The notes beneath the pieces are model-generated. The model saw only the letters and a program-made list of their open reading frames with translations, was not told the DNA's origin and did no database searches. The position numbers were made by a program, and so were the translations under genes. Positions 19,182 through 29,306 of a stretch of 64,000 nt of DNA are shown here, one piece after another. Within the stretch, counting starts at the first letter, position 1. The number at the start of each line of letters is the position of its first letter. The DNA is from Enterobacter sp. RHBSTW-00175 (GTDB lineage Bacteria; Pseudomonadota; Gammaproteobacteria; Enterobacterales; Enterobacteriaceae), in assembly GCF_013927005.1 (NCBI RefSeq), contig NZ_CP055930.1, positions 3,038,001-3,102,000 on the forward strand, in the 5' to 3' direction.

Positions 19182-20068
19182 TGCTGGATCCAATGATTAG
19201 CCGCCGTCGCTTACTGACGGCGATAGCGCTCTCGCCGCTGCTGTTAAAAATGAACACGGCGCGGGCTACCGCTATCGACCCCCATCGTATTGTGGCACTG
19301 GAATGGCTGCCGGTTGAGCTGATGCTGGCGCTGGGTGTTACGCCGTATGGCGTTGCTGATATCCCTAACTACAACCTGTGGGTGAACGAACCAAAACTGC
19401 CTGCGTCGGTTATTGATATTGGCCTGCGAACGGAGCCAAACCTCGAATTGCTCACACAAATGAAACCCTCGTTTCTGTTCTGGTCTGCGGGTTATGGCCC
19501 GTCGGAAGAGACAATGGCGCGCATTGCGCCCGGGCGTGGTTTCTCCTTCAGCGATGGCAAAAAGCCGCTGACGATGGCGAGAAATTCCATCAACGAGATG
19601 GCGCACTTCCTGAACCGCGAGGCGGCAGCGAAACAGCATCTCGACGAATTCGACGCTCTGCTCGACAGCCTGAAACCGCGGTTTGCTCGCCGCGGTGAAC
19701 GCCCGCTTCTGATGGTAACCCTGCTGGATGCCCGTCATATGCTGGTGTTTGGGCAAAATTGCCTGTTCCAGGAAGTGCTTGATAGCTTTGGTATTCGCAA
19801 CGCCTGGGACGGGGAGATGACCTTCTGGGGGAGTACGACCGTTGGGATCGACCGCCTGGCGGCGTTTCGCGATGTGGATGTGCTGTGCTTTGATCACGGC
19901 AACGAACGAGAAATGCAAAAACTGATGTCTACCCCGCTCTGGCAGGCCATGCCGTTTGTACGCGAGCAGCGATTCCAGCGGGTTCCGGCAGTGTGGTTCT
20001 ACGGTGCAACGCTTTCGGCCATGCATTTTGCCCGTGTACTGGATGGCGCGCTGGGAGGCAAAGCATGA
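19181..20068 (+). CDS. fhuD: Ferrichrome periplasmic binding protein FhuD
   Basis: A 295-residue class III (TroA-like) substrate-binding protein that carries ferric hydroxamates from FhuA to FhuB. The N-terminus MLDPMISRRRLL is followed by a hydrophobic segment and MNTARATA, a twin-arginine signal with cleavage near residue 30. This matches the Tat-type leader known for FhuD. The start at 19181 overlaps fhuC by one base; Met5 at 19193 is an alternative. The gene ends four bases inside fhuB. Confidence 0.95.
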   Translation: MLDPMISRRRLLTAIALSPLLLKMNTARATAIDPHRIVALEWLPVELMLALGVTPYGVADIPNYNLWVNEPKLPASVIDIGLRTEPNLELLTQMKPSFLFWSAGYGPSEETMARIAPGRGFSFSDGKKPLTMARNSINEMAHFLNREAAAKQHLDEFDALLDSLKPRFARRGERPLLMVTLLDARHMLVFGQNCLFQEVLDSFGIRNAWDGEMTFWGSTTVGIDRLAAFRDVDVLCFDHGNEREMQKLMSTPLWQAMPFVREQRFQRVPAVWFYGATLSAMHFARVLDGALGGKA

Positions 20069-22047
20069 GTTCGCGTATCGCGCGTTTTCCGGCGCTGTTG
20101 CTGACGGTCATTTTCCTTGTCGCGCTGGCATTAACCGCCTTCAACCTGTCAACGGCACTCCCGCGAGGGCAGTGGGGCGCTGCGCTGACTGCGCCAGACA
20201 TCGACAATATTCAGCAAATGCTCTTCCACTACAGCCTGTTGCCGCGTCTGGCCATTTCGCTGTTGGTGGGGGCAGGGCTGGGGCTGGTGGGCGTCTTATT
20301 CCAGCAGGTCTTGCGTAACCCACTGGCAGAGCCAACCACGCTTGGCGTGGCGACTGGTGCCCAGCTTGGGATCACCATTACGACACTGTGGGCGTTGCCC
20401 GGCGCGCTAACCTCGCAGTTTGCAGCACTGGCAGGTGCATGTGTGGTGGGTGCGCTGGTCTTTGGCGTGGCCTGGGGGAAACGTCTTTCACCGGTTACGT
20501 TGATCCTGGCCGGGCTGGTGGTCAGCCTTTACTGTGGGGCGATTAATCAGCTGCTGGTACTGTTCCATCACGACCAGCTGCAAAGCATGTTCTTGTGGAG
20601 TACCGGAACCCTCACCCAGACTGACTGGAGCGTTGTTGAGCGCCTGTGGCCGCAGCTGACTGGTGGTGTGCTGCTGACCCTGCTGCTGCTGCGTCCGTTA
20701 ACGCTGATGGGACTGGATGACGGCGTGGCGCGCAACCTGGGCCTGGCGTTATCGCTGGCGCGTCTGGCGGCACTGACGCTGGCGATTGTGCTCAGCGCGT
20801 TGCTGGTCAATGCGGTAGGGATTATCGGTTTTATCGGGCTATTTGCGCCGCTACTGGCGAAAATGCTCGGCGCGCGGCGTCTGCTGGCGCGTCTGATGCT
20901 GGCCCCACTGATTGGTGCGCTGATCCTCTGGCTTTCCGATCAAATTATTCTCTGGCTGGCGCGCGTCTGGATGGAAGTGTCCACCGGTTCGGTGACGGCG
21001 CTTATCGGCGCGCCGCTGTTGCTGTGGCTGCTGCCGCGCTTGCGAAGCATCAGCGCCCCGGCAATGGATGCGGGCGATAAAGTGTATGCTGAGCGTCAAT
21101 CGGTGCTGTGGTTTAGCCTGGTGGGCCTGGCCGTGCTGCTGCTGGCTTCCTTTGCAGCGCTCTCTTTGGGGCGCGGTGCAACCGGCTGGCACTGGGCTAC
21201 CGGTGATTTGCTCAATGAATTGCTGCAATGGCGCTGGCCGCGGATCTTCGCGGCGCTTATTGCAGGAGTGATGCTGGCTGTCGCGGGGTGCATTATCCAG
21301 CGTCTGACGGGTAACCCGATGGCAAGCCCGGAAGTGCTCGGTATCAGCTCTGGCGCAGCGTTTGGTGTGGTGCTGATGCTGTTCCTGGTGCCGGGGAATG
21401 CATTCGGCTGGTTAATGCCAGCGGGGAGTATTGGCGCAGCAGCCACGCTGCTGGTCATTCTGGTCGCTTCGGGGCGTGGAGGATTTTCTCCTCACCGCAT
21501 GTTGCTTGCCGGGATGGCGCTCAGCACCGCGTTTACGATGCTGCTGATGATGCTACAGGCGAGCGGCGATCCGCGTATGGCGAAGATCCTGACCTGGATT
21601 TCCGGTTCGACCTATAGCGCCACTGGCAGCCAGGTGGTTCACACCGGGCTGGTCATGATTGTGCTGCTGGCAATTGTACCGCTGTGTCGCCGCTGGATGA
21701 CCATTCTGCCACTGGGCGGTGAAGCCGCCCGTGCGGTGGGGATGGCGCTGACGCCTGCGCGCGTGGCTCTGCTGCTGTTGGCAGCATGTCTGACGGCAAC
21801 AGCCACCATGACCATTGGTCCATTGAGTTTCGTGGGATTAATGGCGCCGCATATCGCCAGAATGATGGGGTTTCGCAGGACAATGCCGCATATTGTGATG
21901 TCTGCTCTCACTGGTGGGGTGATGCTGGTCTTTGCGGACTGGTGCGGCAGGATGGTGCTGTTTCCGTATCAGATCCCGGCAGGACTGCTTTCCACCTTTA
22001 TCGGTGCGCCGTACTTTATTTATCTGCTGAGAAAGCAGAGTCGGTAG
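20065..22047 (+). CDS. fhuB: Ferrichrome ABC transporter permease FhuB (duplicated)
   Basis: A 660-residue inner-membrane permease made of two fused BtuC/FecCD-like halves (about 1-330 and 331-660), each with roughly ten hydrophobic segments. This internal duplication is the hallmark of FhuB, which replaces the usual permease dimer. Each half carries the cytoplasmic EAA-like loop (NPLAEPTTLG, NPMASPEVLG). The start at 20065 is inside the fhuD stop (ATGA). Its end faces hemL across a palindromic repeat. Confidence 0.97.
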   Translation: MSSRIARFPALLLTVIFLVALALTAFNLSTALPRGQWGAALTAPDIDNIQQMLFHYSLLPRLAISLLVGAGLGLVGVLFQQVLRNPLAEPTTLGVATGAQLGITITTLWALPGALTSQFAALAGACVVGALVFGVAWGKRLSPVTLILAGLVVSLYCGAINQLLVLFHHDQLQSMFLWSTGTLTQTDWSVVERLWPQLTGGVLLTLLLLRPLTLMGLDDGVARNLGLALSLARLAALTLAIVLSALLVNAVGIIGFIGLFAPLLAKMLGARRLLARLMLAPLIGALILWLSDQIILWLARVWMEVSTGSVTALIGAPLLLWLLPRLRSISAPAMDAGDKVYAERQSVLWFSLVGLAVLLLASFAALSLGRGATGWHWATGDLLNELLQWRWPRIFAALIAGVMLAVAGCIIQRLTGNPMASPEVLGISSGAAFGVVLMLFLVPGNAFGWLMPAGSIGAAATLLVILVASGRGGFSPHRMLLAGMALSTAFTMLLMMLQASGDPRMAKILTWISGSTYSATGSQVVHTGLVMIVLLAIVPLCRRWMTILPLGGEAARAVGMALTPARVALLLLAACLTATATMTIGPLSFVGLMAPHIARMMGFRRTMPHIVMSALTGGVMLVFADWCGRMVLFPYQIPAGLLSTFIGAPYFIYLLRKQSR

Positions 22048-22058
22048 GATGTGTTTCA

Positions 22059-22090
22059 CCCTCTCCCTGTGGGAGAGGGTATCAGGCCGC
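22059..22090. repeat. Palindromic repeat, shortened copy C
   Basis: Arms CCCTCTCCC (22059-22067) and GGGAGAGGG (22071-22079) around TGT are identical to copy D. The following tail ATCAGGCCGCA is also shared, but about 13 bases of the middle segment are missing. It lies between the convergent genes fhuB and hemL, where it may act as a two-way barrier to transcription. Confidence 0.85.
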
Positions 22091-22096
22091 ATATAA

Positions 22097-23377
22097 TTAC
22101 AACTTCGCAAACACCTTACGTGCTGCGTCGATGGTGTTGTTGATATCTTCTTTGCTGTGCGCCACAGACATAAAGCCTGCTTCAAAGGCAGACGGCGCCA
22201 GATACACGCCTTCTTCCAGCATCAGGTGGAAGAAACGCTTAAAGCGTTCAACATCGCACTTCACCACGTCCTGATAAGAGGTCACGGTTTTTGCATCGGT
22301 GAAGAAGATCCCAAACATCCCGCCCACGTGGTTCACTACCAATGGAATACCTGTCTCTTCTGCGGCGTTCAGCAGGCCGTTTGCCAGCTGCGTGGTCAGG
22401 TCGGTCAAGGTTTTGTGGATACCCGGTTGCGCCACTTCGTTCAGACAGGCGAAGCCCGCGGCCATCGCGATAGGGTTACCAGAGAGCGTACCCGCCTGGT
22501 AAACCGGCCCGGTTGGCGCCAGCGCTTCCATCACGTCCTTACGACCACCAAACGCGCCGACCGGCATCCCGCCGCCGATGATTTTGCCAAGGCAGGTCAG
22601 GTCTGGTTCAACGTCGTAGTAAGACTGCGCGCCCGCCAGCGCCACGCGGAAACCAGTCATCACTTCATCGATGATCAGCAGTGCGCCGAATTCGTCGCAC
22701 AGTGCGCGCAGGCCCGGCAGGAAATCAGGCTGAGGTGGGATGCAGTTCATGTTGCCAGCAACCGGTTCAACGATGATGCAGGCAATCTCTTGCGGATATT
22801 GCTCGAAAGCTGCGCGAACGGAGCTAAGATCGTTATAGGTGCAGGTCAGAGTGTGTTTGGCGAAGTCGGCAGGTACGCCCGGGGAGTTCGGCTGGCCCAG
22901 CGTCAGGGCGCCAGAACCGGCTTTCACCAGCAGACAGTCTGCATGACCGTGGTAGCAGCCTTCAAATTTGATAATTTTGTCGCGGCCGGTAAAACCACGC
23001 GCCAGGCGGATAGCGCTCATGGTGGCTTCCGTACCGGAGTTCACCATACGCACCATATCCATTGTCGGCACCAGTTCGGTCACCAGCTCCGCCATTTTGA
23101 CTTCCATCTCGGTTGGCGCGCCGAAGCTCAGGCCGCGCTGAGCCGCTTCAATGACCGCATTGCGGATAGACGGATGGTTGTGTCCCAGCACCATCGGGCC
23201 CCAGGAGCCAACGTAATCAATATAGGCTTTGCCATCGACATCATACAGATACGCGCCGTCAGCACGTTCGATAAACAGCGGCGTGCCGCCTACACCGGTA
23301 AAAGCGCGCACAGGCGAGTTCACACCCCCCGGGATAAGCTCGCGGGCTGCACTGTAGAGGTTTTCAGACTTGCTCAT
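22097..23377 (-). CDS. hemL: Glutamate-1-semialdehyde 2,1-aminomutase HemL
   Basis: A 426-residue class III PLP aminotransferase-type enzyme that makes 5-aminolevulinate from glutamate-1-semialdehyde in the C5 haem pathway. The cofactor lysine is K265 (CLGKIIGGG). IIDEV at 235-239, with the PLP-interacting Asp, and the TGSE-like SGTEA at 114-118 are intact. It is cytosolic and matches the E. coli length. It is convergent with fhuB and divergent from clcA. A candidate promoter is at 23417-23445. Confidence 0.97.
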   Translation of the reverse strand: MSKSENLYSAARELIPGGVNSPVRAFTGVGGTPLFIERADGAYLYDVDGKAYIDYVGSWGPMVLGHNHPSIRNAVIEAAQRGLSFGAPTEMEVKMAELVTELVPTMDMVRMVNSGTEATMSAIRLARGFTGRDKIIKFEGCYHGHADCLLVKAGSGALTLGQPNSPGVPADFAKHTLTCTYNDLSSVRAAFEQYPQEIACIIVEPVAGNMNCIPPQPDFLPGLRALCDEFGALLIIDEVMTGFRVALAGAQSYYDVEPDLTCLGKIIGGGMPVGAFGGRKDVMEALAPTGPVYQAGTLSGNPIAMAAGFACLNEVAQPGIHKTLTDLTTQLANGLLNAAEETGIPLVVNHVGGMFGIFFTDAKTVTSYQDVVKCDVERFKRFFHLMLEEGVYLAPSAFEAGFMSVAHSKEDINNTIDAARKVFAKL

Positions 23378-23416
23378 TGCGTCATTCCTGGTTCGTAGAA
23401 ATAAGGTAAGGTGGCT

Positions 23417-23445
23417 ATTCTAAGTGATTCCCGGAAGGTTATGAA
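23417..23445 (-). promoter_or_regulatory. Candidate hemL promoter
   Basis: On the minus strand TTCATA (23445-23440), a 17-base spacer and TAGAAT (23422-23417) lie 40-68 bases before the hemL start. Confidence 0.5.
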
Positions 23446-23554
23446 ATTTTTGCCCCATTAATGCATAAACAATTGTTAAGGATTTTTCAGGGGACGCGGA
23501 AGCTGTGTCTGGTAAAATCCTTGCGGCGATTTGTATGATTAAAAAGAACAGGCA

Positions 23555-24955
23555 ATGAAAGCAGACATCCCCTCATTTGAAGAACAACAATTTGCGCGCG
23601 CACGGCACCGTATCAGCATCAGGCGGCTGCTCAATCGCGACAAAACACCGCTGGCTATTTTGCTGGCCGCCGCCATGGTGGGTACGCTTGCCGGGCTGGC
23701 TGGCGTGGCCTTTGAGAAAGCAGTGAATGCCGTGCTCAACTGGCGCATTGCCACAGTGGCGGGGTATGCGGATAACGGATGGCTGGTCTGGGTGTCGGCG
23801 TTTGGTTTGTCTGCCCTTTTTGCCATGGCAGGCTATTTTCTGGTACGCAAATTTGCACCAGAGGCCGGTGGTTCGGGTATTCCTGAGATTGAAGGGGCGC
23901 TTGAAGAGCTGCGTCCGGTGCGCTGGTGGCGGGTGATCCCGGTTAAATTTATCGGTGGCATGGGCACTCTGGGGGCAGGAATGGTGCTCGGACGAGAGGG
24001 GCCAACGGTACAGCTCGGTGGGAACGTAGGGCGCATGGTGGGCGACATGTTCCGGATGCGCAGCGCCGAAGCACGCCATACATTGCTGGCAACCGGGGCC
24101 GCAGCCGGGCTATCCGCAGCGTTCAATGCGCCGCTGGCCGGGATCCTGTTCATTATTGAAGAGATGCGCGCCCAGTTTCGCTACAACCTGATCTCAATTA
24201 AAGCGGTGTTTACTGGCGTTATTATGTCGAGCATTGTCTTTCGCATTTTTAACGGCGAAGGTGCGGTGATTGAGGTGGGTAAACTCACCAATGCGCCGGT
24301 GAATACCCTGTGGCTCTATCTGGTGCTCGGCATGATTTTTGGTGTTGTCGGCCCGTTGTTTAACACCCTTATCTTACGCGCACAGGATATGTTCCAGCGT
24401 ATTCACGGCGGAAATACTACCAAATGGGTTCTGGTGGGTGGCCTGCTCGGCGGGATGTGCGGCATCCTCGGCGTGATTGAACCGAACGCCGCTGGCGGTG
24501 GTTTTGGCCTGATCCCCATCGCGGCGGCGGGTAATTTCAGCGTTGGACTGCTGCTGTTTATGTTTATCTCACGCGTAATCACTACGATTCTTTGCTTCTC
24601 CTCCGGTGCGCCGGGAGGTATTTTTGCGCCAATGCTGGCGCTCGGCACCCTGCTTGGGACGGCTTTTGGCACAGCCGCCGCCGCGGGATTCCCGGCGTAT
24701 CACCTTGATGCGGGAACATTCGCGGTTGCCGGAATGGGGGCGCTGCTGGCTGCTTCCTTGCGCGCGCCGTTGACCGGGATCGTGCTGGTTCTGGAAATGA
24801 CAGACAATTACCAGCTCATTTTGCCAATGATCATTACCTGTCTCGGGGCGACACTATTAGCCCAATTCCTTGGTGGAAAACCGCTATACTCCACCATTCT
24901 TGCTCGTACCCTGGCAAAACAAGAGGCAGAACAGGCCTCGACGCAGAATACTTGA
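23555..24955 (+). CDS. clcA: H+/Cl- exchange transporter ClcA
   Basis: A 466-residue CLC antiporter that swaps two chloride ions for one proton and supports extreme acid resistance. The selectivity motifs are GSGIP at residues 106-110, GREGP with the gating Glu148, the proton glutamate Glu203 (IIEEM) and [11 protein letters not shown]-terminal Tyr (KPLYS) is the second chloride-site residue. There is no CBS domain, as in other short bacterial CLCs. A hairpin (ATTGGG/CCCAAT) lies about 40 bases after the stop, before erpA. Confidence 0.96.
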   Translation: MKADIPSFEEQQFARARHRISIRRLLNRDKTPLAILLAAAMVGTLAGLAGVAFEKAVNAVLNWRIATVAGYADNGWLVWVSAFGLSALFAMAGYFLVRKFAPEAGGSGIPEIEGALEELRPVRWWRVIPVKFIGGMGTLGAGMVLGREGPTVQLGGNVGRMVGDMFRMRSAEARHTLLATGAAAGLSAAFNAPLAGILFIIEEMRAQFRYNLISIKAVFTGVIMSSIVFRIFNGEGAVIEVGKLTNAPVNTLWLYLVLGMIFGVVGPLFNTLILRAQDMFQRIHGGNTTKWVLVGGLLGGMCGILGVIEPNAAGGGFGLIPIAAAGNFSVGLLLFMFISRVITTILCFSSGAPGGIFAPMLALGTLLGTAFGTAAAAGFPAYHLDAGTFAVAGMGALLAASLRAPLTGIVLVLEMTDNYQLILPMIITCLGATLLAQFLGGKPLYSTILARTLAKQEAEQASTQNT

Positions 24956-25041
24956 ATGAATTACCAGGGTATTAGATAATGAAAAAAAGAATTGGGTGAT
25001 TTTTGCCCAATCGCAGTAAGCAGTATTCATGGGAGCATAAG

Positions 25042-25389
25042 ATGAGTGATGACGTAGTCGCTGTGCCGCTGGAATTTACCGAAGCCGCAGCCAACAAAGT
25101 GAAAACCCTGATTGCCGACGAAGACAATCCGGATCTGAAACTGCGTGTATATATTACCGGTGGCGGCTGTAGCGGCTTCCAGTATGGTTTTACCTTTGAC
25201 GACCAGGTTAACGATGGTGATATGACTATCGAGAAACAGGGCGTTGCGCTGGTGGTTGACCCGATGAGCCTGCAATATCTGGTGGGCGGTGCGGTTGATT
25301 ACAGCGAAGGTCTGGAAGGTTCGCGCTTTGTGGTAACGAACCCGAACGCGACAAGCACCTGTGGGTGTGGTTCTTCTTTCAGTATCTAA
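25042..25389 (+). CDS. erpA: Iron-sulfur cluster insertion protein ErpA
   Basis: A 115-residue A-type Fe-S carrier that delivers clusters to IspG/IspH and respiratory enzymes. The three conserved cysteines are C43 (GGGCSGF) and C107 and C109 (STCGCG). The start at 25042 (MSDDVV) follows GGGAG and matches the family; an upstream in-frame ATG at 25003 adds 13 unrelated residues. It is one residue longer than in E. coli. A strong bidirectional terminator separates it from yadS. Confidence 0.97.
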   Translation: MSDDVVAVPLEFTEAAANKVKTLIADEDNPDLKLRVYITGGGCSGFQYGFTFDDQVNDGDMTIEKQGVALVVDPMSLQYLVGGAVDYSEGLEGSRFVVTNPNATSTCGCGSSFSI

Positions 25390-25393
25390 GACA

Positions 25394-25424
25394 AAAACGG
25401 TAACCTGATGGTTACCGTTTTGCT
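25394..25424. terminator. Bidirectional terminator erpA/yadS
   Basis: AAAACGGTAACC (25394-25405) and GGTTACCGTTTT (25410-25421) form a perfect 12-bp stem with a TGAT loop. T-rich flanks on both strands let it end erpA on the plus strand and yadS on the minus strand. Confidence 0.9.
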
Positions 25425-25425
25425 T

Positions 25426-26049
25426 TTACCTGCCATTCTCATCCAGCGCAAATGTTGGCAATTTAAGGTGCCAGCGTATTGCCGCTAAACGTATACCCAG
25501 CGTCACCACCATCCCCAGCATGGCTGAGATTTCCAGCGGTAAAGCAAAGGTATAGTAGGCCGTAGCGTGAACAATTCCGCCAGCAATGCAGGCTGTTGCG
25601 TAGATTTCTGTTCGCAGGATCATCGGGATTTCACGTGCCAGAATATCGCGGATGATCCCGCCGCCTACACCCGTTAAAACGCCCATGCAGATAGCGACCA
25701 TTGGCCCCGTGCCCGCATTGAAGGCTTTATTGACGCCAATCCCGACAAACACCGCAAGACCCACGGCATCCAGTACCGGCAGTATCCATTTAGGCAGCCT
25801 GCGCGGCTGGCGCACCAGCGCAATCGTGAGCAGGCAAGTGACCATCGCCACCACCAGATCGGTAGGATCTTTTACCCAAAACACCGGGCCATTAGCCAGT
25901 GCCATATCGCGGATCGTTCCTCCGCCGACAGCCGTCACCACGCCCAATACCAGCACGCCAAACGGATCCATGCGTAATTTCCCGGCCAGCAGAACGCCGG
26001 AGATAGCAAAAACGGCTGTGCCAAGTATATCCAGCCAATACACGAGCAT
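25426..26049 (-). CDS. yadS: TRIC-family (UPF0126) inner-membrane protein YadS
   Basis: A 207-residue protein with about six to seven hydrophobic segments and an internal repeat: GVVTAVGGGTIRDM (about residues 36-49) and GVLTGVGGGIIRDI in the second half. The GGG(T/I)IRD kinked-helix motif is characteristic of TRIC cation channel relatives. An ion-conducting role in E. coli YadS is not established to me, although a transport role is plausible. It follows btuF on the same strand with a 36-base gap and may be in one transcription unit with mtnN-btuF. Confidence 0.9.
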   Translation of the reverse strand: MLVYWLDILGTAVFAISGVLLAGKLRMDPFGVLVLGVVTAVGGGTIRDMALANGPVFWVKDPTDLVVAMVTCLLTIALVRQPRRLPKWILPVLDAVGLAVFVGIGVNKAFNAGTGPMVAICMGVLTGVGGGIIRDILAREIPMILRTEIYATACIAGGIVHATAYYTFALPLEISAMLGMVVTLGIRLAAIRWHLKLPTFALDENGR

Positions 26050-26085
26050 CGTTAAATCCTCGAACTGTTCAGGTCTATATCTACG

Positions 26086-26886
26086 TTAATGACTCTGTGC
26101 CAGTGCGGCGCAGAGCTGTTTTGCGGCGAGGATAATACGCGGGCTGGCGCGTTCAAACCAGTCACTGTTTAGTGGTATCACCGGTATTTTTAACTGGCCC
26201 TGCCAGAATTTTTCAACTTTAGGAATTTCGCTTGCACTCCCGACCACCACAATGGCCTGCGGTTGTCGCGCCAGAACTTGTTCCCGGCTGACCTGAGGCC
26301 ATGGCACCCGGCTCGCAGCAAAGATATTTTCACCGCCACAGACCTCCAGCACCTGATTCTGGATAGAGCCTTGCCCGGTGGTAAACAGCGGCTGGCTACC
26401 AAATTGCAGGAAGACGCGTTTTTTCGTGGTCGTATCGTATTTCGCTTTTAATGCAGCATAGTCGCGAAGCATATTTTGAGCGGCAAGCTCAGCTTTTTGC
26501 GGCGCAGGGCTAAAAGGTGCCAGGTCGCGCAGCGCCTGAGCAACTTGCTCAATGCTGACCGCATCAATCCACATCACCTTAATTCCCAGCGAGCTCAGCT
26601 GGTTGACTTGCCGCTCTGCATTACCCCCGAGCCAGGCTAATACCACGTCTGGTTTAAGCGCCACAATGCGTTCAAGGTTCATACCTTGCCATGTCGAGAC
26701 TTGCTCGATGCCTGCGGCCTGTGGGGGATAATCCGAAAAACTGCTTACGCCAACGGGCGTGATCCCGGCCGCAAAGGCCAGCTCAGTATTGGCGGGGGAG
26801 AGCGTAATCACACGCGGCGCAGCGTAAAGCCATGCCGGTGCGAGCAGAAGCAGGGCGCCCAGCGCCCTAAGGGTGTTCTTACCCAC
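26086..26886 (-). CDS. btuF: Vitamin B12-binding periplasmic protein BtuF
   Basis: A 266-residue class III solute-binding protein that delivers cobalamin to BtuCD. A signal peptide is followed by [19 protein letters not shown], the family start. The chain ends with [18 protein letters not shown], whose cysteine likely pairs with the CGGENIF cysteine. The start codon is GTG at 26886, eight bases inside the end of mtnN, so translation is coupled. btuCD are not in this window, as in E. coli. Confidence 0.95.
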   Translation of the reverse strand: MGKNTLRALGALLLLAPAWLYAAPRVITLSPANTELAFAAGITPVGVSSFSDYPPQAAGIEQVSTWQGMNLERIVALKPDVVLAWLGGNAERQVNQLSSLGIKVMWIDAVSIEQVAQALRDLAPFSPAPQKAELAAQNMLRDYAALKAKYDTTTKKRVFLQFGSQPLFTTGQGSIQNQVLEVCGGENIFAASRVPWPQVSREQVLARQPQAIVVVGSASEIPKVEKFWQGQLKIPVIPLNSDWFERASPRIILAAKQLCAALAQSH

Positions 26887-27577
26887 GTGCCAGTTTCTGC
26901 ACCAGGGTTTCTACCATCACGGTAGATTGTTTTGCCGCAACGGCCAGGAACTCATCAAAGCTCAGGTGAGACTGCTGATCGGCAACGTCGGAGATGGCAC
27001 GAACCACCACGAACGGTACGCTGAAGTTATGGCAAACGTGCGCAATGGCAGTGGCTTCCATCTCAACGGCAACCGCCTGAGGGAAGTTGTGACGAATTTT
27101 CGCCAGACCCACGGAACCGTTGATGAACGCATCACCGCTGACAATCAGACCGCGCACGGCGTTGAGGTTCAGTTCGGCAATGCAGCTTTCTGCTGCAGCA
27201 ACCAGTTTGTCATCCGCTTTAAAACCTGCCGGGCAACCCGGAAGCTGACCATATTCGTAACCAAAGGCGGTGACATCGGCATCGTGGTAACGCGCTTCAT
27301 CGGAGACCACAATATCACCCACTTTCAGCGTTGGCGCCAGGCCACCCGCAGAACCGGTGTTAATGATGACATCTGGCTTGCAGCGTTCCAGCAACAGTGT
27401 CGCGCCAAGCGCAGCAGCAACTTTACCGATGCCTGATTTCAGCAGAGCAACCTCAACACCATTCAGCTGGCCGGTATAGATCTCACAACCACCAAGAGAG
27501 AGGGTCTGACGGTTCTCAATTTTGTCACGCAGCAGCGTAACTTCTTCTTCCATTGCACCAATAATGCCGATTTTCAT
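26879..27577 (-). CDS. mtnN: 5'-methylthioadenosine/S-adenosylhomocysteine nucleosidase
   Basis: A 232-residue enzyme (also called Pfs or Mtn) that removes adenine from MTA, SAH and 5'-deoxyadenosine. It recycles methionine and feeds LuxS autoinducer-2 synthesis. Catalytic residues are in place: E12 (MEEE), E172/E174 (VEMEA) and D197 (AISDVA). It is divergent from dgt, with 83 bases between the starts. Confidence 0.97.
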   Translation of the reverse strand: MKIGIIGAMEEEVTLLRDKIENRQTLSLGGCEIYTGQLNGVEVALLKSGIGKVAAALGATLLLERCKPDVIINTGSAGGLAPTLKVGDIVVSDEARYHDADVTAFGYEYGQLPGCPAGFKADDKLVAAAESCIAELNLNAVRGLIVSGDAFINGSVGLAKIRHNFPQAVAVEMEATAIAHVCHNFSVPFVVVRAISDVADQQSHLSFDEFLAVAAKQSTVMVETLVQKLARG

Positions 27578-27660
27578 AGATTTACTCGCGATGTGCCTTG
27601 TTAAGATGCATAGTCTATCATGGGCTTTAGTGGAAGCGCATTTCTCACGCGGGGGAGCAC

Positions 27661-29175
27661 ATGGCGCAGATCGATTTTCGCACCAAAATTAACTGGCATC
27701 GCCGTTTCCGTTCTCCGCAAGGAGACAAGAGTGAACACGAGATCCTGCGCATTTTTGAAAGCGATCGTGGGCGTATCATTAACTCGCCCGCGATACGTCG
27801 CCTACAACAAAAAACCCAGGTGTTCCCGCTCGAACGTAACGCGGCAGTGCGCACCCGGCTGACGCACTCGATGGAAGTGCAGCAGGTGGGGCGCTACATT
27901 GCCAAAGAGATTTTAAGCCGTCTCAAAGAGCAGCGATTGCTGGAAACGTATGGCCTTGATGAGTTGACTGGCCCGTTTGAAAGCATCGTCGAGATGGCCT
28001 GCCTGATGCACGATATCGGGAACCCGCCCTTCGGCCATTTCGGTGAAGCCGCCATTAATGACTGGTTCAAACAGCGTCTTTTCCCCTCTGATGCAATAAG
28101 CCAGCCGCTAAGCGATGACCGTTGTATTGTCCGGGACCTGCGTTTACGAGAGGGCGAAGAAGCGCTTAACGAACTGCGACGTAAGGTTCGCCAGGATCTG
28201 TGCCACTTTGAAGGGAATGCGCAGGGCATCCGGCTGGTGCATACCCTGATGCGCATGAACCTGACCTGGGCGCAGGTGGGGTGCATCCTTAAATATACGC
28301 GCCCGGCGTGGTGGATGGGTGAACCCCCGGTATCACACAGTTATTTGATGAAAAAACCGGGCTATTATTTATCCGAAGAAGTTTATATTGAACGGCTGCG
28401 TAAAGAACTTTTACTGACGCCAAATGGCCGCTTTCCCTTAACCTGGATTATGGAAGCCGCAGACGATATTTCCTATTGCGTGGCCGACCTTGAAGATGCC
28501 GTTGAGAAAAGAATATTCAGCGTTGAGGAACTTTATCAGCATCTTCATGAAGCCTGGGGAAAACATGAAAAAGGTTCTTTGTTTGCTCAGGTTGTCGAAA
28601 ATGCATGGGAAAAATCACGCTCAAATTCACTGAGCCGCAGCACAGAAGACCAGTTCTTTATGTATTTGCGGGTCAACACGCTAAATAAGTTGGTTCCCTA
28701 CGCGGCCTCACGTTTTATTGATAATCTGCCGTTGATTTTTAGCGGGGAATTCAATCATGCGCTGCTGGAGGACGATAGCGATTTTAGCCAACTTCTTGAA
28801 CTGTATAAGAATGTGGCCATGCGCCATGTGTTCAGCCATCCCGATGTTGAACAACTCGAGTTACAGGGTTATCGGGTGATCAGTGGTCTGCTGGAAATTT
28901 ATCGGCCGTTGCTACAATTATCGGTCGACGAATTTAGCGAGCTGGTGGAAAAAGAACGCGTGCGTCGTTTACCGATTGAATCCCGGTTGTTCCATAAACT
29001 TTCGACCCGGCATCGTCTTGCTTATGTTGAGGCGATTAGCAAGATAGACCGCCATTCTGCTCAGTGGCCAGTGCTGGAATATTATTATCGCTGCCGCCTT
29101 ATTCAGGACTATATCAGCGGGATGACGGATTTGTATGCCTGGGATGAATACCGCAAGCTGATGGCGGTCGAATAA
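27661..29175 (+). CDS. dgt: Deoxyguanosinetriphosphate triphosphohydrolase Dgt
   Basis: A 504-residue HD-domain enzyme that cleaves dGTP to deoxyguanosine and tripolyphosphate. It is hexameric and stimulated by single-stranded DNA in E. coli. The metal ligands H69, H117, D118 and D268 are all present ([24 protein letters not shown]). The ribosome binding site GGGGGAG is strong. The gene is followed by the degP regulatory region with no clear terminator. The final part (bases about 28,330-28,930) is somewhat more AT-rich than its neighbours. Confidence 0.96.
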   Translation: MAQIDFRTKINWHRRFRSPQGDKSEHEILRIFESDRGRIINSPAIRRLQQKTQVFPLERNAAVRTRLTHSMEVQQVGRYIAKEILSRLKEQRLLETYGLDELTGPFESIVEMACLMHDIGNPPFGHFGEAAINDWFKQRLFPSDAISQPLSDDRCIVRDLRLREGEEALNELRRKVRQDLCHFEGNAQGIRLVHTLMRMNLTWAQVGCILKYTRPAWWMGEPPVSHSYLMKKPGYYLSEEVYIERLRKELLLTPNGRFPLTWIMEAADDISYCVADLEDAVEKRIFSVEELYQHLHEAWGKHEKGSLFAQVVENAWEKSRSNSLSRSTEDQFFMYLRVNTLNKLVPYAASRFIDNLPLIFSGEFNHALLEDDSDFSQLLELYKNVAMRHVFSHPDVEQLELQGYRVISGLLEIYRPLLQLSVDEFSELVEKERVRRLPIESRLFHKLSTRHRLAYVEAISKIDRHSAQWPVLEYYYRCRLIQDYISGMTDLYAWDEYRKLMAVE

Positions 29176-29187
29176 ATGCGGAGTTTT

Positions 29188-29212
29188 GTAAAGACGGCCA
29201 ATAAATTTTTAC
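29188..29212 (+). promoter_or_regulatory. Candidate CpxR-binding region of degP
   Basis: GTAAAGACGG at 29188-29197 followed by an AT-rich stretch that ends TTTTTAC resembles the GTAAA-type site upstream of E. coli degP. The second half-site is poor, so this is a synteny-supported guess. Confidence 0.4.
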
Positions 29213-29233
29213 TTTTTCCATAAACTTCATCCC

Positions 29234-29261
29234 GGAACTAAGCGGTATAAAACGAATCTGA
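29234..29261 (+). promoter_or_regulatory. Sigma-E promoter of degP
   Basis: GGAACTA (29234-29240), a 16-base spacer and TCTGA (29257-29261) fit the sigma-E pattern and lie at the same place as the known degP promoter of E. coli, 46 bases before the ATG. Confidence 0.85.
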
Positions 29262-29306
29262 GTTACACAGCAATTTTGCGTTATCTGTAAATCGAGATTG
29301 AGAAAC

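Noticed and set aside
22157..23398. 413-codon plus-strand open frame opposite hemL
   Set aside because: It mirrors the codon structure of hemL, has no ribosome binding site and no recognisable domain; hemL is intact.
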